Assembly (NCBI GenBank): GCA_025454075.1
Contig: JALOPD010000158.1
Span: 1-8,146, forward strand
DNA from: Desulfobacterales bacterium
Lineage (GTDB): Bacteria > Desulfobacterota > Desulfobacteria > Desulfobacterales > UBA2174_A
Direction of reading: 5' to 3'
Length of the DNA: 8,146 bases
Below, piece after piece: positions 7,505 to 8,146 of the stretch. Positions within the stretch are counted from its first letter, which is position 1. Every line of letters begins with the position of its first letter. Below the pieces are notes generated by a model. The model saw only the letters and a list, made by a program, of their open reading frames with translations. It was not told the DNA's origin and made no database searches. The translations under genes and the position numbers were made by a program.

Positions 7505-7777
7505 TCACATCGATCGCCTGTTTTTCCGCGACCACATGCGGCGCAGGAGGCGCACCAGGAGGCAGACCATGAGGGCGGCGCTGACGATCATCAGCAGGCG
7601 CGGGACCCAGGCGTAGCCGCGGTAGGCCTCGACTTCCTGGGCAACCGAAACGCCGATCGCCCCAAAAATGAGAACGGCTATGAGAGCCAACAGGGCAAAC
7701 GACAAACTGACCGCCGGATGAAGGCGGAAAACAAGAGACCTGCGCGAGGCCGTCAGCTGGCTCCGGGGAAGCGGCAT
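7505..7777 (-). CDS. Small two-helix membrane protein of unknown function
   Basis: This 90-residue hypothetical protein has two predicted transmembrane helices, about residues 22-46 (alternating Ala/Leu/Ile/Val) and 58-78. They are joined by a short polar loop, EVEAYRGYAW. Basic residues cluster before the first helix (R12, R13, R18) and at the C-terminus (RRMWSRKNRR). By the positive-inside rule both ends would be cytoplasmic. AAGG lies a few bases upstream of the ATG. The gene converges on the thioredoxin-like gene with only a 34-bp gap. The amphipathic charge pattern and long hydrophobic runs argue that it is a real gene and not a shadow ORF, but I do not recognise a family. Confidence 0.65.
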   Translation of the reverse strand: MPLPRSQLTASRRSLVFRLHPAVSLSFALLALIAVLIFGAIGVSVAQEVEAYRGYAWVPRLLMIVSAALMVCLLVRLLRRMWSRKNRRSM

Positions 7778-7861
7778 TGGCCCTTATTGCTCCGGCAATT
7801 AAATACTTTCAAACAAACACCTTATCGCTGGGATTGCCCGGCGGGAGCATTGAGTTGACGG

Positions 7862-7873
7862 GCAGGGCCCTGC
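7862..7873. repeat. 12-bp perfect palindrome GCAGGGCCCTGC
   Basis: This self-complementary 12-mer lies upstream of the lipoprotein gene. It has no unpaired centre, so as a DNA site it would suit a symmetric dimer better than an RNA hairpin. It could be a regulatory site or chance in GC-rich DNA. Confidence 0.3.
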
Positions 7874-7884
7874 ATGTCGTTCGT

Positions 7885-7901
7885 CCTCCCGCCGGGGGAG
7901 G
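7885..7901 (+). promoter_or_regulatory. Hairpin sequestering the Shine-Dalgarno of the lipoprotein gene
   Basis: CCTCCC (7885-7890) pairs perfectly with GGGAGG (7896-7901) across the 5-nt loop GCCGG. The 3' arm contains the GGAGG (7897-7901) that lies 8 nt before the ATG at 7910. In the transcript, the all-but-one G-C stem would hide the ribosome binding site. Whether it regulates translation is an inference. Confidence 0.45.
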
Positions 7902-7909
7902 CGGTGCAG

Positions 7910-8146
7910 ATGTTCCATCGCGGAGTCGCATTCGGCGTGGCCGTCGTGCTCGTCGCAATGCTCGGCGCGTGCCAGTCATCGCCGCAGGGGCCTGCGTCGC
8001 CATCGGCGACCCCCGAGGCGCTCACGATCACGCCGACCGGGATGATCTACGTCGACGCGATCTCCCATGATGCCCGCTGGATCGTCGGCAGCGAGCTCCG
8101 GGGCCCGGGCGCTGCCACCCCGAAGCCGCTGGTGCGCATGGACCGG
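7910..8146 (+). CDS. Lipoprotein N-terminus, partial (cut by window end)
   Basis: 79 codons are visible, open to the window edge. The N-terminus is a lipoprotein signal peptide: H3, R4, a hydrophobic run VAFGVAVVLVAM, then the lipobox L-G-A-C with C21 as the lipidated residue. A low-complexity Ser/Pro/Ala/Thr linker follows (QSSPQGPASPSATPEA). After it begins a domain with MIYVDAISHDARWIVGSEL, vaguely like the first blade of TolB or other beta-propeller proteins, but too little is visible to assign. GGAGG at 7897-7901 supports ATG 7910; an in-frame ATG at 7874 would spoil the signal peptide start. The linker style is more typical of Actinobacteria or Chloroflexi than of the rest of the window. 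Confidence 0.7.
   Translation, partial: MFHRGVAFGVAVVLVAMLGACQSSPQGPASPSATPEALTITPTGMIYVDAISHDARWIVGSELRGPGAATPKPLVRMDR

Noticed and set aside
7777..8070. Plus-strand open frame of 97 codons
   Set aside because: The translation is Arg/Gly-rich without motifs and overlaps the lipoprotein frame, which has a good Shine-Dalgarno sequence, signal peptide and lipobox.

Overview
The window reads as a piece of a high-GC genome from a strict anaerobe, most likely a sulfate-reducing Desulfobacterota relative. This is an inference from gene content: a tungsten-type aldehyde oxidoreductase, a very iron-sulfur-rich dehydrogenase and FCD-type GntR control. No rRNA or other phylogenetic marker is present. 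GC-rich codon use produces long antisense open frames throughout; these are shadows and are not annotated.

Region 1 (1-5875, minus strand) is one transcription unit, read from right to left. A TTGACA promoter with a 17-bp spacer (5847-5875) carries a perfect TGGT-TAG-ACCA type palindrome over its -10 and start region (5834-5848). This fits an operator for the first gene, a GntR/FCD regulator (5017-5805). Next comes a 694-residue iron-sulfur flavoprotein (2936-5020, GTGA-coupled to the regulator). It joins an HcnA-like [2Fe-2S] domain, an HcnB-like FAD/NAD(P) module, two [4Fe-4S] clusters and a BFD-like [2Fe-2S] domain. Then comes an HcnC/DadA-like amine or amino acid dehydrogenase (1789-2943), overlapping by 8 nt. 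After a 154-nt gap holding a long imperfect hairpin lies an aldehyde:ferredoxin oxidoreductase family protein (1634 to beyond position 1, C-terminus missing).

Region 2 (5876-6831, plus strand) holds proC, pyrroline-5-carboxylate reductase, divergent from the operon. My working idea is that the operon oxidises a secondary amine or amino acid (proline, hydroxyproline, sarcosine or similar). The DAO-type subunit would pass electrons to the multi-cluster flavoprotein, and the AOR would oxidise the resulting aldehyde with ferredoxin. The proC neighbour makes proline to pyrroline-5-carboxylate/glutamate semialdehyde an attractive but untested candidate.

Region 3 (6832-8146) is a looser set: a small exported thioredoxin-fold protein with a WCTYC site (plus strand), a convergent two-helix membrane protein (minus strand), and the start of a lipoprotein (plus strand, cut by the window end). 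The lipoprotein's Shine-Dalgarno sequence lies inside a GC-rich hairpin, and its Ser/Pro/Thr/Ala-rich linker looks unlike the rest of the window.
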